Numbered from the stretch's first letter, positions 33,749-44,913 are shown. The stretch is DNA of 64,000 nucleotides from Bradyrhizobium sp. CSS354 (GCF_029051725.1 NZ_JAACFU010000002.1:1-64000); one strand, 5' to 3'. Numbers and translations: made by a program. The notes: generated by a model from the sequence alone, not told the origin.

Positions 33749-34276
33749 GGAGACCTCCACATGCTGTGATGTAGGACCGTGTGCGCGGCCTCTGGTGCTT
33801 TTCGGCTCTGGGCCGATGTGACCGCCCCCAGAGGGGTAGGTCAGGCTTCTGGCGCGCTCACCTCCGCGACCGCCGTTGAACTTGCACACGCGACGCCGCG
33901 GATTTCGCAACTTTTTTTGCCCGTGACACTTTTTGGAAACTTGCGGCCTAAACTCTATGACTGTACGGCCGGCGCGCGGGGCGAAACTTCTGAGAGCCTG
34001 AATCACCCCTCCCCCTTCGGCGCCAAGCTCGTCCACGCAACATCGTTCGCGACCAGATCATCGACCATCGCATCGTATCGTCACGCGCAGCCTGAATGTC
34101 TCCACAGCAGCAACCATCGCCTTGACGCGTTGCTGGTTTGCAGGAAGCAGATCGGCTTGGACTTTGAGCCGGCCCCTACCCGACCATGTTTCCCCTCCGG
34201 TTTTGCACGCGCGGAAGGGAGGCTGGGGGCGTCGGTCCCTGGCGCGATTGTGGAAGAGATTTCCCATACCCCAGGG
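33749..34276. other. Non-coding stretch left of the rep-like gene
   Basis: About 530 bp. A long open frame on the plus strand crosses it and the rep-like gene but has the composition of an antisense shadow. No gene is supported. Confidence 0.35.
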
Positions 34277-35503
34277 TCAGGCCGCATCTTGCACCTCAGG
34301 CACGGCGGCAAATGTGTCGCGAGCTATCATGAAGGACTTACCGTGCAACTCGGCTGGATCATCGAAGTCGCCGCACGCGATGGTGAGCCGCATAAGGTGC
34401 TCCTGCCCTGCGTCCTGCAGAGAAGCATTGCTGCCCTGTGTGAGGACGGCAACGCGGCCTCGGTCGGTTTGCATTTCGAGCCAACGATCGCCGCCCCTAG
34501 CAACCTCCACGCTGGACACCACGGTCAGCGGCACACCGCGCGGCACACTGATCTCAATAGCCGCCCCGCTGACCTTGCGCTCGTGCTCAGCGGCTTCGGC
34601 TGCGTCAACGGTATTGGAGCGGCGCCTGCCCATATCACCCTCCTCGGCCGGCTCTGGTGCCTCAGCGCGCGGCCTCACGCTACGGTCGGCTTCGTCGTAT
34701 TTCTCGGAGGCCAGCCACTTCTCAAGGGGCATTCGTCGCTGGCCTGGTTTCGCGCTTGCAGCCCACGCAGCAGCTCGGCCGGCAATGTAGTCGACGTCGG
34801 GGTTGGTGATCCCTTCGAACGCCTGCTTGCTAGCTTGCTTGTTGCCGTAGCGGCCGTACGCCTTCCAGATTCGCTCGAAACTAATTCCCGCCACGGCCGG
34901 CGCCTCAGCGTCCGGCCCGCTGGCGGATACTTGATACATACCTGTCCTCGGGTCTGTCCCCGAGTCAGGTATGTGAGTCTTTGGCCCGCTAGGTGGGCCG
35001 CTTGAGGCATGAACTGGCCCGCCAACTGGGCCAGTGGTGGCCCGCCTAGTGGGCCGGTTCTGTGGATCATCAAACTGGCCCACCTGCTGGGCCAGTTCGG
35101 GAAACCGCCCTTGCTCCGCCAAATCGAGCACGTTGAAAACGGGAATGTATCGGCTGGCGCTCTGGTTGCGTCCCCTGCCGCGATAGGTGCGCGCAACCCA
35201 ACCTGTTTCCAGTAGCAATATGATCGCGCGCGAAACCGCCGAACGTGACGGGCATTCTGCTCCATCGGGCGCGCGCTTCTTCATGACCGTGGCAACATGT
35301 CGTTGCGAGAGCAAGGCATCGCCGTGTTCGTGGTGATACCAATTGATCAGAAATCGGTAGACCAGCCTTGCCGTTTCCGACAGCCGAGGATCGAAGTCTA
35401 CCAACTGGGACATTCTTCCAATCGCCACCGGGCCAGTAGGGTCGCCGATCTTGTGCGTCCAATACGCGGGCGAGTCCGCGATCTTAGGCTGCGCTGGGTT
35501 CAT
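34277..35503 (-). CDS. Replication-initiator-like winged-helix protein of the tRNA-linked element
   Basis: 408 residues from the ATG at 35503, which overlaps the preceding gene's end by 20 bp. Residues about 25-125 look like a winged-helix DNA-binding domain: LSETARLVYRFLINWYHHEH, SQRHVATVMKKRAPDG and SRSAVSRAIILLLETGWVAR. A low-complexity linker (about 130-190: TTGPVGGPVHASSGPPSGPK) coincides with four palindromes and a hairpin in the DNA. The next part (FERIWKAYGRYGNKQASKQA, then WLASEKYDEAD) resembles phage replication or helicase-loader proteins. A DNA-binding head, a linker carrying DNA repeats and a C-terminal interaction domain is the layout of lambda O. This assignment is inference; no catalytic motif is present. 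Confidence 0.55.
   Translation of the reverse strand: MNPAQPKIADSPAYWTHKIGDPTGPVAIGRMSQLVDFDPRLSETARLVYRFLINWYHHEHGDALLSQRHVATVMKKRAPDGAECPSRSAVSRAIILLLETGWVARTYRGRGRNQSASRYIPVFNVLDLAEQGRFPELAQQVGQFDDPQNRPTRRATTGPVGGPVHASSGPPSGPKTHIPDSGTDPRTGMYQVSASGPDAEAPAVAGISFERIWKAYGRYGNKQASKQAFEGITNPDVDYIAGRAAAWAASAKPGQRRMPLEKWLASEKYDEADRSVRPRAEAPEPAEEGDMGRRRSNTVDAAEAAEHERKVSGAAIEISVPRGVPLTVVSSVEVARGGDRWLEMQTDRGRVAVLTQGSNASLQDAGQEHLMRLTIACGDFDDPAELHGKSFMIARDTFAAVPEVQDAA
34936..34974. repeat. 39-nt interrupted hairpin inside the rep-like gene
   Basis: ACATACCTG (34936-34944) and CTCGGG (34947-34952) pair with CCCGAG (34959-34964) and CAGGTATGT (34966-34974). There are 15 paired bases with small bulges and a six-base loop. 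It lies 8 bp before the first of four palindromic repeats. Confidence 0.75.
34983..35093. repeat. Four GGCCC-N7-GGGCC palindromes (iteron-like) inside the rep-like gene
   Basis: Units lie at 34983-34999, 35016-35032, 35039-35055 and 35077-35093. Units two and four extend to perfect ACTGGCCC-N7-GGGCCAGT. Start-to-start spacings of 33, 23 and 38 bp are not multiples of a codon, so they fall in different reading phases. That argues for a DNA-level function rather than a protein repeat. Confidence 0.75.
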
Positions 35504-35738
35504 CGGCGGGAAGCTCCATGAGGGCCGCGAGGGCCATGTCGGAAATCGCGCGGTTGAATTGTTCACCAAACGCGGCGGTGCGCTCGCTGAAGGCGTTGGG
35601 TGCGACCGTCCAACAGCGGCCCTTGCCGCTCTGACGAAGGCCCAGGTTGTAGAGACGCAGGTGATCGTTAAGCTGCAGGTCGAAACGCGCAAGCGTCGTC
35701 GAGCCTGGAGGGCTCGGTCTGATGTCGAGTATTTGCAA
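35484..35738 (-). CDS. Small protein of the tRNA-linked element
   Basis: 84 residues with a TTG start at 35738 after AGGGGA. MQILDIRPSPPGSTTLARFD, then LQLNDHLRLYNLGLRQSGKG and a helical tail with ALAALMELPADEP. The strand-rich N-terminus resembles short single-strand-binding or regulator-like phage proteins, but no family can be named. It overlaps the rep-like gene by 20 bp, so the two are translationally coupled. It is probably part of the element's early or replication module. Confidence 0.55.
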   Translation of the reverse strand: MQILDIRPSPPGSTTLARFDLQLNDHLRLYNLGLRQSGKGRCWTVAPNAFSERTAAFGEQFNRAISDMALAALMELPADEPSAA

Positions 35739-35798
35739 GTGGAGTCCCCTGTTGGGGCTGCCCTATTGGGCGATGCTCTCGGCTAAAGGCCGATCGAG

Positions 35799-36005
35799 CT
35801 AGGCGGCTTGAACGCCACTCTGCTTGTTGTCGTTAGCGACCGTGCACGTCCGCGCCCAACGATCTAATTCATCGGTGCTGTAAACGACTGCTTTTCCGAA
35901 ACGCATAAACGCAGGACCGTTGGTCCCGTAGCATCTGGCCTTATCCAAGAAAGATTTCGAAACGCCGAGGTACTCGGCCGCCTCTTGAACCCTGATATTC
36001 GCCAT
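35799..36005 (-). CDS. AlpA/excisionase-like helix-turn-helix protein
   Basis: 68 residues, ATG at 36005 after GGGAGG. RVQEAAEYLGVSKSFLDKAR, GPAFMRFGKAVVYSTDELDR and W is the HTH_17/AlpA pattern: a short MerR-like winged helix that recognises DNA next to phage and island attachment sites. Such proteins activate integrase or satellite genes, or act as excisionases. It is the gene nearest the tRNA and heads a three-gene leftward unit with the small ORF and the rep-like gene. Confidence 0.8.
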   Translation of the reverse strand: MANIRVQEAAEYLGVSKSFLDKARCYGTNGPAFMRFGKAVVYSTDELDRWARTCTVANDNKQSGVQAA

Positions 36006-36149
36006 AGGTCGCCTCCCGTGGCTGGCGTTGCATGTACCTACTATTGCGGGTGCAGCCGCAGATCACTAAGGGCTGACCTAAACAAATATGGTGGTCGGCA
36101 CGGCAAAGCTGCGGGGAAAATTGCGGGGCGCGCCTAACTGGCTACACCT

Positions 36150-36170
36150 TGGCTACAAAATTTGTAGCCA
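36150..36170. repeat. 21-bp near-perfect palindrome beside the tRNA
   Basis: TGGCTACAAA-A-TTTGTAGCCA has ten-base arms. A further TGGCTACA occurs in direct orientation at 36140-36147. The site lies 35 bp from the 3' end of the tRNA gene and 145 bp upstream of the alpA-like start. It may be an arm-type recombinase or AlpA binding site. Confidence 0.55.
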
Positions 36171-36204
36171 GCCTTCAGACTTCCGGATAAGTCTTTGATT
36201 TTAT

Positions 36205-36282
36205 TGGTCGGAGCGAGAGGATTTGAACCTCCGACCCCTAGTCTCCCAGACTAGTGCGCTAACCGGGCTGCGCCACGCTCCG
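36205..36282 (-). tRNA. tRNA-Pro (anticodon GGG)
   Basis: On the minus strand: acceptor CGGAGCG / CGCTCCG, D-arm GCGCAGCCCGGTTAGCGC, anticodon arm TAGTCTGGGAGACTA (loop CTGGGAG, anticodon GGG), T-arm with GGTTCGAATCC, discriminator A and an encoded CCA. All stems pair. The 3' end faces the element genes at 34-36 kb, the usual orientation for a tRNA used as an integration site. Confidence 0.95.
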
Positions 36283-36391
36283 AACGTCGTTCCATTAGCT
36301 AGGATCGCCGGTTTGCGCAAGGCGAGCTCACACCATTTTGGTGCCTCTACCGAAAGGCCCGGAACTGGCCCCAAGCCGAGGAGATCCGGCG

Positions 36392-36970
36392 TCAGGCGTC
36401 CTTCAGCGCCTGATCCAGCATCTCGCGGCAGGCGATGAGCTCGGCGAGCACCCGTCCGAGGCGCTCCCGGTCGATGGCGCTGGGGCCGGCGGGCGCTGAG
36501 GGGGTGCCGCCCTTGCGGAAGGTGGTGAGGATTTCCTCGTCGTCGGTCTCGGAGAAGCGGAAGTCGATGCCCTCCTCCTCCTCACCCTGGTAGTCGTCAT
36601 CGTCGCTGTCGCGGGCGCCGCGGACACCGGTCTCCTCCTCGGGCTCCATCAGGCTGGCGCCGACGGCGTCCTCGATGGCGCCGAACGAGACCGCGGCCGC
36701 GCTGTCGGCGAGGCCCTGCACCGATTTGACGCCGTGTTCTTTCAGGATCCGCTGCACCCCGCGGATGGTGTAGCCCTCCCCGTAGAGCAGCCGGCGGATG
36801 CCCTTGAGCAGGTCGACGTCGTCGGGGCGGTAATAGCGGCGGCCGCCGCTGCGCTTCATCGGCTTGATCTGGGAGAATCGGGTCTCCCAGAACCGCAGCA
36901 CGTGCTGCGGAATGTCGAGTTCCTGCGCTACTTCGCTGATGGTTCGGAACGCATCCGGCGCCTTGTCCAA
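36392..36970 (-). CDS. MerR-family transcriptional regulator
   Basis: 192 residues. The N-terminal MerR winged helix is clear: [20 protein letters not shown], then [29 protein letters not shown] and [15 protein letters not shown]. The middle is very acidic ([14 protein letters not shown]) and the C-terminus is helical ([20 protein letters not shown]). No metal-binding Cys set is visible, so it is not a classical metal sensor. It follows ihfA on the same strand, as in other alphaproteobacteria where plsX-fabH-ihfA-merR is conserved. The ligand is unknown. Confidence 0.9.
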   Translation of the reverse strand: MDKAPDAFRTISEVAQELDIPQHVLRFWETRFSQIKPMKRSGGRRYYRPDDVDLLKGIRRLLYGEGYTIRGVQRILKEHGVKSVQGLADSAAAVSFGAIEDAVGASLMEPEEETGVRGARDSDDDDYQGEEEEGIDFRFSETDDEEILTTFRKGGTPSAPAGPSAIDRERLGRVLAELIACREMLDQALKDA

Positions 36971-36997
36971 ATGCCAAATCCTTATCCGGAGGGCGGA

Positions 36998-37336
36998 TTA
37001 CGCCTCGGGTTGCGCCTTGCTGGCGTCGCCATTGGTGCGGTGCTGGGCGTTGATCCGCTGCTTCAGGATCGCGGACGGCTTGAACACCATGACCCGGCGC
37101 GGCGAGATCGGCACCTCGGTGCCCGTCTTGGGGTTGCGACCGATGCGCTGACCCTTCTTGCGGACCATGAAGGAGCCGAACGAGGACAGTTTCACCGTCT
37201 CGCCTTTCTCAAGGCAATCGGTGATCTCCTTCAGCACGAGTTCCACGAAGGCAGACGATTCCGTGCGCGACAGCCCCACCTTCTGGTAGACGGCTTCGCA
37301 CAGATCGACACGCGTTACGGTTTTACTTTGATCGGT
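36998..37336 (-). CDS. ihfA: Integration host factor subunit alpha
   Basis: 112 residues from the ATG at 37336 ([20 protein letters not shown]); an upstream start at 37366 is less likely. The HU/IHF signature is complete: [38 protein letters not shown] and [15 protein letters not shown] with the DNA-bending beta-arm Pro. It forms a heterodimer with IhfB to bend DNA in transcription, recombination and replication. A 22-residue polar C-terminal extension is typical of rhizobial IhfA. Confidence 0.95.
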   Translation of the reverse strand, partial: TDQSKTVTRVDLCEAVYQKVGLSRTESSAFVELVLKEITDCLEKGETVKLSSFGSFMVRKKGQRIGRNPKTGTEVPISPRRVMVFKPSAILKQRINAQHRTNGDASKAQPEA

Positions 37337-37472
37337 CATCGCCCTGCCCCACATCACGGCGAACAATTGTTGTCTGAAATTATGAGCTTACGATACGGCG
37401 GTCAACAGCGCTCATCAATGCAGGCGCATCGATAATCCGATCTGATTCGGGCAAAATTTTATCGACTGTGGC

Positions 37473-38453
37473 TTACCAGCGCACCAGCGCGGAGCCCCAG
37501 GTGAAGCCGCCGCCCATGGCTTCGAGCAGAACCAGGTCGCCACGCTTGATGCGGCCGTCCTTGCGCGCCACCGACAGCGCCAGCGGGATCGAGGCCGCCG
37601 AGGTGTTGCCGTGAAGGTCCACCGTCAGCACCACCTTCTCCGGCGCGATATGGAGCTTGTGCGCGGACGCGTCGATGATTCGCTTGTTGGCCTGGTGCGG
37701 CACGAACCAGTCGATGCTATCGGCATTGAGCCCGGTCGCCTTGAAGGCGTCGACGATCACGTCGGTGATCATGCCGACCGCGTGCTTGAAGACCTCGCGG
37801 CCCTCCATGCGCAGATGGCCGACAGTCTGGGTCGAGGACGGGCCGCCGTCGACGAACAGCTTCGCCTTGTGGCGGCCGTCGGAGCGCAGATGCGTGGTCA
37901 CGATCCCGCGGTCGGTCGCGGCATTGCCCGGCTGCTCCTGCGCCTCCAGCACCACCGCGCCGGCGCCGTCGCCGAACAGCACGCAGGTGCCGCGATCGGT
38001 CCAGTCGAGGATGCGCGAGAAGGTTTCCGCCCCGATCACCAGCGCGCGCTTGAAGGCGCCCGTGCGCAGGAAATTATCGGCGGTGGCGAGCCCGAACACG
38101 AAGCCCGAGCACACCGCCTGAAGGTCGAAGGCGGCGCCATGGTTGATGCCGAGTCCGTGCTGCACGGCGACCGCGCTCGCGGGGAAGGTGTTGTCAGGCG
38201 TCGAGGTCGCGAGCACGATCAGGTCGATCGACTGCGCGTCCACGCCGGCATCGGCGAGCGCAGCCTGCGCGGCCTTGAGCGCCAGATGCGAGGTGAACTC
38301 GCCCTCGGCTGCGATATGCCGCTCGCGAATGCCGGTGCGCTGCACGATCCACTCGTCGGACGTGTCAATGCGCGCCGCCAATTGGGCGTTGGTCACCACC
38401 TGCTCCGGCAAATAAGAGCCGCAGCCCAGCACGACCGAACGAATTTGAGTCAC
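37473..38453 (-). CDS. fabH: Beta-ketoacyl-ACP synthase III
   Basis: 326 residues, GTG start at 38453 overlapping the plsX stop by 4 bp. The catalytic triad is visible: Cys in [14 protein letters not shown], His in [12 protein letters not shown] and Asn in [15 protein letters not shown]. It condenses acetyl-CoA with malonyl-ACP to start fatty acid synthesis in the cytoplasm. Together with plsX it links acyl chain initiation to phospholipid synthesis. The length and all motifs are normal. Confidence 0.97.
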   Translation of the reverse strand: MTQIRSVVLGCGSYLPEQVVTNAQLAARIDTSDEWIVQRTGIRERHIAAEGEFTSHLALKAAQAALADAGVDAQSIDLIVLATSTPDNTFPASAVAVQHGLGINHGAAFDLQAVCSGFVFGLATADNFLRTGAFKRALVIGAETFSRILDWTDRGTCVLFGDGAGAVVLEAQEQPGNAATDRGIVTTHLRSDGRHKAKLFVDGGPSSTQTVGHLRMEGREVFKHAVGMITDVIVDAFKATGLNADSIDWFVPHQANKRIIDASAHKLHIAPEKVVLTVDLHGNTSAASIPLALSVARKDGRIKRGDLVLLEAMGGGFTWGSALVRW

Positions 38454-39511
38454 GAAACAGCCTCCTGCGCGGCCTGCACGGAATTGAGTGCACCACCTTC
38501 GCGGTTGAGCATCTGATTGATCTTGTTGAGGAGATCGAATTTGACCATCTCATAGCCAACATCGATCGCATAGGCAAAGCCTTCGGAGCTGATTCCGCCA
38601 TGGCTCTTGACCACGATCCCGTTCAACCCCAGCAACACGCCGCCGTTGGATTTGTTCGGATCCATCTTGTTGCGCAGGGCCTGAAAGGCGTTGCGCGCAA
38701 AGAGATAGCCGAGCTTTGACAGCCAGCCCCGCTTCATCTCGTTGCGGAGCAATTCCGCCATCTGCCGCGCGGTTCCCTCCGCGGCCTTCAAAGCGATGTT
38801 GCCGGCGTAGCCTTCGGTCACGATGACGTCCGCGACCCCCTTGCCGATGCCGTCGCCCTCGACGAAGCCGACATAGTCGAGCTCGGGCAGGTTCCTGGCG
38901 CGCAGGATTTCGCCGGCCTCGCGAATCTCCTCGTGCCCCTTGATCTCCTCGACCCCGATATTGAGCAGGCCGACCGTGGGACGCGTCTTGTTGAACAACA
39001 CGCTGGCCATCGCTGCGCCCATGATGGCGAGCGACACCAGATGGTGCGTATCGCCGCCGATGCTGGCGCCGAGGTCGAGAACGACGGAATCGCCGCGCCT
39101 GGTCGGCCACATGCCGGCGATGGCGGGACGGTCGATGCCCGGCAGCGTGCGCAGGTGGAAGCGCGACATCGCCATCAGCGCGCCGGTATTCCCGGCGGAC
39201 ACCGCAACATCCGCCTCGCCCTTTTTCACCGCATCGATGGCAAGCCACATCGAGGAGGTCCTGCGGCCGCGTCGCAGCGCCTGGCTCGGCTTGTCCTCCC
39301 CGCTGACCGCGACATCGGTATGGATGATCTTCGACGCGGCCTTCAGCGCGGGGTGGCGGTCGAGCTCGGGCTCGATCTTGGCGCGGTCCCCGATCAGCAG
39401 GAATTCGATCTCGCGATGCCTCTGGAGCGAGATGGCGGCGCCTGGAATGACCACGGCGGCGCCGGCGTCGCCCCCCATGGCGTCAAGCGCGATGCGAACC
39501 TTGCTTGGCAT
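38450..39511 (-). CDS. plsX: Phosphate acyltransferase PlsX
   Basis: 353 residues from the ATG at 39511 ([20 protein letters not shown]). The family core includes [35 protein letters not shown] and [20 protein letters not shown]. It makes acyl-phosphate from acyl-ACP, feeding PlsY at the inner membrane. It is coupled to fabH by a GTGA overlap. The open frame extends to 39601 but the extra part is not family sequence. The 300-bp gap to the next gene (39512-39809) shows no other feature. Confidence 0.97.
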   Translation of the reverse strand: MPSKVRIALDAMGGDAGAAVVIPGAAISLQRHREIEFLLIGDRAKIEPELDRHPALKAASKIIHTDVAVSGEDKPSQALRRGRRTSSMWLAIDAVKKGEADVAVSAGNTGALMAMSRFHLRTLPGIDRPAIAGMWPTRRGDSVVLDLGASIGGDTHHLVSLAIMGAAMASVLFNKTRPTVGLLNIGVEEIKGHEEIREAGEILRARNLPELDYVGFVEGDGIGKGVADVIVTEGYAGNIALKAAEGTARQMAELLRNEMKRGWLSKLGYLFARNAFQALRNKMDPNKSNGGVLLGLNGIVVKSHGGISSEGFAYAIDVGYEMVKFDLLNKINQMLNREGGALNSVQAAQEAVS

Positions 39512-39809
39512 AAAAGTCCTGGAAACCTGGTCTGGTGCGGTCTTGAACGAGCGGGGCCGCAAATGGGTTCGCCACGAACATGGCGGTCGGTCAAGCGCCA
39601 CGCCGCACCCGGACCGGGGCGCGACAATAGCGTTTTGTTACCCCGAAACAACCTCTTGCCCCCAGCCTTTTGCATTCTGGAACATCGGGCTGCGGACGGA
39701 CTAATTCACAAGAAATACATGAAACTCAAATAGATAATTTGACCCTTCAAACCATCATCGCAAACACCTCACGCCCCGTAGCAAAGCGGTCCTCCGGGGA
39801 AGACGGCGC

Positions 39810-40373
39810 CTATTTGTCCTTCTTTCTGTCCTGGAGTGCCTTCAGGACCGCAAAGGGATGGTCCTCCGGATCGGGGGCGAAGACCTCGGGCTCAAACACT
39901 ACCCCCGGCTTCCGCGGATAGGGATCGACCGCCAGGAACAGAGCGTCGGTGGCGAGCCGGCCGAGGTCGATGATCCCATTGACGATCGCCTCCGGCGGGT
40001 CGGCGACCTGCTCCTGATCGTCCTTGCCCTCCTCCATCAGATCGGCCAGGCGGCGGACCTCGGCCTCGGGGGCAAATATCAGGTCCACCTCCTCGTCGAT
40101 CTCGCTCTCCATGGGGTCAAGCGTGACCACACAGGTCTGGCCGATCCTGGCGCGGACGTGCCCCGTGACCTGGATCCGGTCGCCGCTTTTCGGCACGATA
40201 TCGAAATCGGCCTGGACCGAGACAACCTCGCGCAAACCTGCCGTCTCGGCCATGGCTTGCCGCTCGGCGGCCGAGGCCTCGAGCTTGCGATGCAGGCCGG
40301 TGTCCGGGATCTGTGCAACGATGACGGGCACCCGCCAGGGATCGGGCCCGGATGCTGGTATCGGTCGGCTCAT
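39810..40373 (-). CDS. YceD/DUF177-family protein
   Basis: 187 residues. The DUF177 core is present (GHVRARIGQTCVVTLDPMES, then EIDEEVDLIFAPEAE, and DLGRLATDALFLAVDPYPRK). YceD proteins sit beside rpmF-plsX-fabH in many bacteria and influence 23S rRNA levels in plants and E. coli. Here rpmF is absent between YceD and plsX, as usual in Rhizobiales. Its start overlaps the CBP3-like gene stop by 4 bp (ATGA at 40370-40373). Confidence 0.9.
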   Translation of the reverse strand: MSRPIPASGPDPWRVPVIVAQIPDTGLHRKLEASAAERQAMAETAGLREVVSVQADFDIVPKSGDRIQVTGHVRARIGQTCVVTLDPMESEIDEEVDLIFAPEAEVRRLADLMEEGKDDQEQVADPPEAIVNGIIDLGRLATDALFLAVDPYPRKPGVVFEPEVFAPDPEDHPFAVLKALQDRKKDK

Positions 40374-40921
40374 GGCGTGACATCCTCAGGGAGCGCTGGG
40401 GGAAACTTGAAGGACGCACCCAGCAGTGCGGCCTCGCCGGTGCGGCCGAGGTCGGCCTCGGCAGCCCTGGCATAGGCCGCGAGCCGCTGCGCCTGGTCCA
40501 TGCCGGCCCCATTCAAGATATTCTTGCAGATTGCCGATGCCAGCGCCTCGCCGCCGCTTTCCATGGCCTGATCGTAAGCCTGGACCCGGCCGTAAAACGC
40601 CTCGCCGAAGGCCCGCATCCGCTTCGGCACGGTCTGGTCGCCTATCCCCATCTCGCGCAGATTGTCGTCCATGTCCTCGCAGAAGCGGTCGAACAGCGCC
40701 TGCGACAGCTCGGTGGCGCTCTGGACCGTGCGCAGGCGGCGCAGCAACAGCCAGAGGTGCAGCAGCAACAGATCGAAACGCCCGTTAACGGTATCCGGCA
40801 CGCCCAAGTCGCGGTAAAATATGGGTTCTCGCGCCTGCGTCACGATCATGCCATAGATGGCTTCAATGGTGCCCGGCGAGGCTAGGCGGGGTTTCCTGAA
40901 GTGATTGAACGGCCAAAGCAT
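40370..40921 (-). CDS. Ubiquinol-cytochrome c chaperone (CBP3 family)
   Basis: 183 residues. The CBP3/Ubiq_cyt_C_chap pattern is AIYGMIVTQAREPIFYRDLG, GRFDLLLLHLWLLLRRLRTV and ALFDRFCEDMDDNLREMGIG with KRMRAFGEAFYGRVQAYDQA. The mitochondrial homologue assists cytochrome b assembly in the bc1 complex, so a similar assembly role at the inner membrane is expected. It starts the leftward operon and is divergent from bamE 98 bp away. Confidence 0.92.
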   Translation of the reverse strand: MLWPFNHFRKPRLASPGTIEAIYGMIVTQAREPIFYRDLGVPDTVNGRFDLLLLHLWLLLRRLRTVQSATELSQALFDRFCEDMDDNLREMGIGDQTVPKRMRAFGEAFYGRVQAYDQAMESGGEALASAICKNILNGAGMDQAQRLAAYARAAEADLGRTGEAALLGASFKFPPALPEDVTP

Positions 40922-41019
40922 TGTGGTTTCCGCAAGCGGGCGCGCGCGTGTTGCATTCAGAGCCTCCGCCCGGTACTTCAGCGCCTCGCGCGACGCAAGG
41001 GGACGGAATCAGTTCCGCT

Positions 41020-41505
41020 ATGACGATAACGAACCAGACCAGCCTGCGTGCAAACAAGCGGCGCGGCCTTCAAGCACGTTGGCGCGGCTTGCGCCTGTTC
41101 GCGGCTGCGGCCCTGGTTGGTGCTGCGCTTGCGGGCTGCACCGGCGAGCAGTTCCAGAAGGGCTATATCCTGCCGCCCAACGCGCTCGAGCAGATCCCGA
41201 TCGGTGCGAGCCAGGACCAGGTGCTGATCGTGATGGGCACCCCCTCCACGGTCGCAACCCTCGACGGCGAGGTGTTCTATTACATCTCGCAGCGCTCCGA
41301 GCGCATGGTCGCCTTCATGAACCAGAGGGTGGTCGACCAGCGCGTCATCGCGGTCTATTTCGACAAGAACCGACGCGTGCGCCGGCTTGCGAATTACGGC
41401 CTCCAGGACGGCAAGATCTTCGACTTCATCAGCCGGACCACTCCGACGTCGGGCCAGGAGATGAGCTACCTCACGCCGATCTTCAAGCTACTCAGCTTTA
41501 ACTGA
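41020..41505 (+). CDS. bamE: Outer membrane assembly lipoprotein BamE
   Basis: 161 residues from the ATG at 41020. A lipoprotein signal ends in LVGAALAGC, with the lipidated Cys near residue 34. The SmpA/OmlA domain follows: PNALEQIPIGASQDQVLIVM, GTPSTVATLDGEVFYYISQR and then AVYFDKNRRVRRLANYGLQD. It is a subunit of the BAM complex, anchored to the inner leaflet of the outer membrane. Divergent transcription from the CBP3-like gene is typical of rhizobia. Confidence 0.95.
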   Translation: MTITNQTSLRANKRRGLQARWRGLRLFAAAALVGAALAGCTGEQFQKGYILPPNALEQIPIGASQDQVLIVMGTPSTVATLDGEVFYYISQRSERMVAFMNQRVVDQRVIAVYFDKNRRVRRLANYGLQDGKIFDFISRTTPTSGQEMSYLTPIFKLLSFN

Positions 41506-41583
41506 GCCTGCGGCTTCGTGCGGCTTGCCGTTGCGCATCCGCTTCCATACGCTCCTGCAAAACAAGATGCAGGGAGTGGATTC

Positions 41584-42585
41584 GTGCCCAATAAATTGCT
41601 GTCCCGCCGTCGCGTGCTCACCGGCGCTGCCGCCATCTCGGCCGCAGCGATCCTGCCGCGATCGAGCCTGGCGGACTGGAAGCCCACCGAAAACGTCCGC
41701 CTCGTCGTGCCGGCAGCCGCCGGCGGTTCGACCGACGTGATGGGTCGGCTTCTGGCCGCGCATCTGCAGACCGCCTGGGGCCAATCGGCCGTGGTGGAAA
41801 ACCGCTCCGGCGGCGGCGGCACGATCGGCACCGCCGAGGTGGTCCGCGCCAAGCCGGACGGTCATACCATCCTGATCGGCAATCCCGGCCCGAACGCGAT
41901 CGCCTACAGCATCTTCAAGAACCTCACCTACAAGCCGGACCAGCTCCAGCCGGTCTCCAACATGATCCGGATCCCGAACATCGTCTCGGCGCATCCCAAG
42001 ACCGGCATCAAGTCGATCGCCGAGCTGGTCGCGTATCTCAAGGCCAATCCGGACAAGCTCAGCTACGCCTCCTCCGGAGTCGGCCAGAGCCCTCACCTCA
42101 CCGGCGCCTGGTTCCTGCAGCTCACCGGGCTGAAGATGACGCATATCCCGTTCCGCGGCGCCGGTCCCGCGCTCCAGGCGGCGCTCGCAGGCGACATCCA
42201 GATCCTGTTCGACAATCTCTATCCGAGCCTGCCGCAGGTGCAGAACGGCACCCTCACCGGCCTTTGCGTCACCACGACGGAGCGCAGCGACCTCGCACCG
42301 AACCTGCCGACCATGCGCGAGAGCGCGCCGGAGCTTGCGGCTTTCGACGTCTCGTCGTGGTTCTCGGTGTTCCTGCCGAAGGGTGTGCAGCCCGCCGTTC
42401 TCGAAGCGCTCAACCTTCAAGTGAAGGCGATGCTCGAGCGCGACGACATCAAGAAGAACATCATGGCCATGGGCGCCCGTGCCGACTACGGTACGCCCGA
42501 CCAGTTTGCCGCCTTCGTGGACGCCGAGACGAAGAAGTTCGCCGGCATCATCCAGAAGGAAGGGCTGCAGATGGACGTGCAGTAG
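41584..42585 (+). CDS. Tripartite tricarboxylate transporter substrate-binding protein (TctC/Bug)
   Basis: 333 residues. A GTG at 41584 after GGGAGTGG is chosen because it directly precedes a Tat signal (LLSRRRVLTGAAAISAAAIL, then cleavage near SSLA); the frame is open further upstream. The Bug fold is clear: RLVVPAAAGGSTDVMGRLLA, VENRSGGGGTIGTAEVVR and HIPFRGAGPALQAALAGDIQ. These proteins bind small carboxylates in the periplasm. No TctA/TctB membrane genes are adjacent, as for most orphan Bug proteins. The ligand is unknown. Confidence 0.92.
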   Translation: MPNKLLSRRRVLTGAAAISAAAILPRSSLADWKPTENVRLVVPAAAGGSTDVMGRLLAAHLQTAWGQSAVVENRSGGGGTIGTAEVVRAKPDGHTILIGNPGPNAIAYSIFKNLTYKPDQLQPVSNMIRIPNIVSAHPKTGIKSIAELVAYLKANPDKLSYASSGVGQSPHLTGAWFLQLTGLKMTHIPFRGAGPALQAALAGDIQILFDNLYPSLPQVQNGTLTGLCVTTTERSDLAPNLPTMRESAPELAAFDVSSWFSVFLPKGVQPAVLEALNLQVKAMLERDDIKKNIMAMGARADYGTPDQFAAFVDAETKKFAGIIQKEGLQMDVQ

Positions 42586-42595
42586 GCGCTACTTC

Positions 42596-42715
42596 CGTCA
42601 TTGCGAGCGACTTGTCCGCCATAGCTCGAAGAGCGACGGCGGAAGCGAAGCAATCCAGAATTCCTTAGTGGAACGACCCTGGATTGCGTCGTCGCGAGAG
42701 CTCCTCGCAATGACG
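42596..42715. repeat. REP-like inverted repeat, family 1, copy 1 (enlarged)
   Basis: The outer arms CGTCATTGCGAGCGA and CTCGCAATGACG enclose GCGAAGCAATCCAGA and TGGATTGCGTCGTCGC. The same element lies at 46173-46258 and 59624-59710; this copy carries about 30 extra bases in the left arm. Confidence 0.85.
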
Positions 42716-42742
42716 TGGTGAGGGCGTCCAACCCACCAAACA

Positions 42743-42772
42743 AAAACCCCGCGGCTTTCGCCGCGGGGTTTT
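42743..42772. terminator. Bidirectional rho-independent terminator
   Basis: AAAACCCCGCGGC pairs perfectly with GCCGCGGGGTTTT around a TTTC loop. It lies between the convergent Bug gene and hppA and can serve both. Confidence 0.93.
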
Positions 42773-42792
42773 GTGTTTCGGGCCGACGCTCC

Positions 42793-44913
<2,121 letters not shown>

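Noticed and set aside
33779..35005. 400-codon open frame antisense to the rep-like gene
   Set aside because: No family features, no ribosome site, and composition typical of an antisense shadow. The leftward gene has coupled starts and a recognisable winged helix.
34983..35093. CRISPR-like direct repeats
   Set aside because: The units are 17-23 bp palindromes with 6-21 bp spacing inside a coding region; spacers are too short and there are no cas genes.
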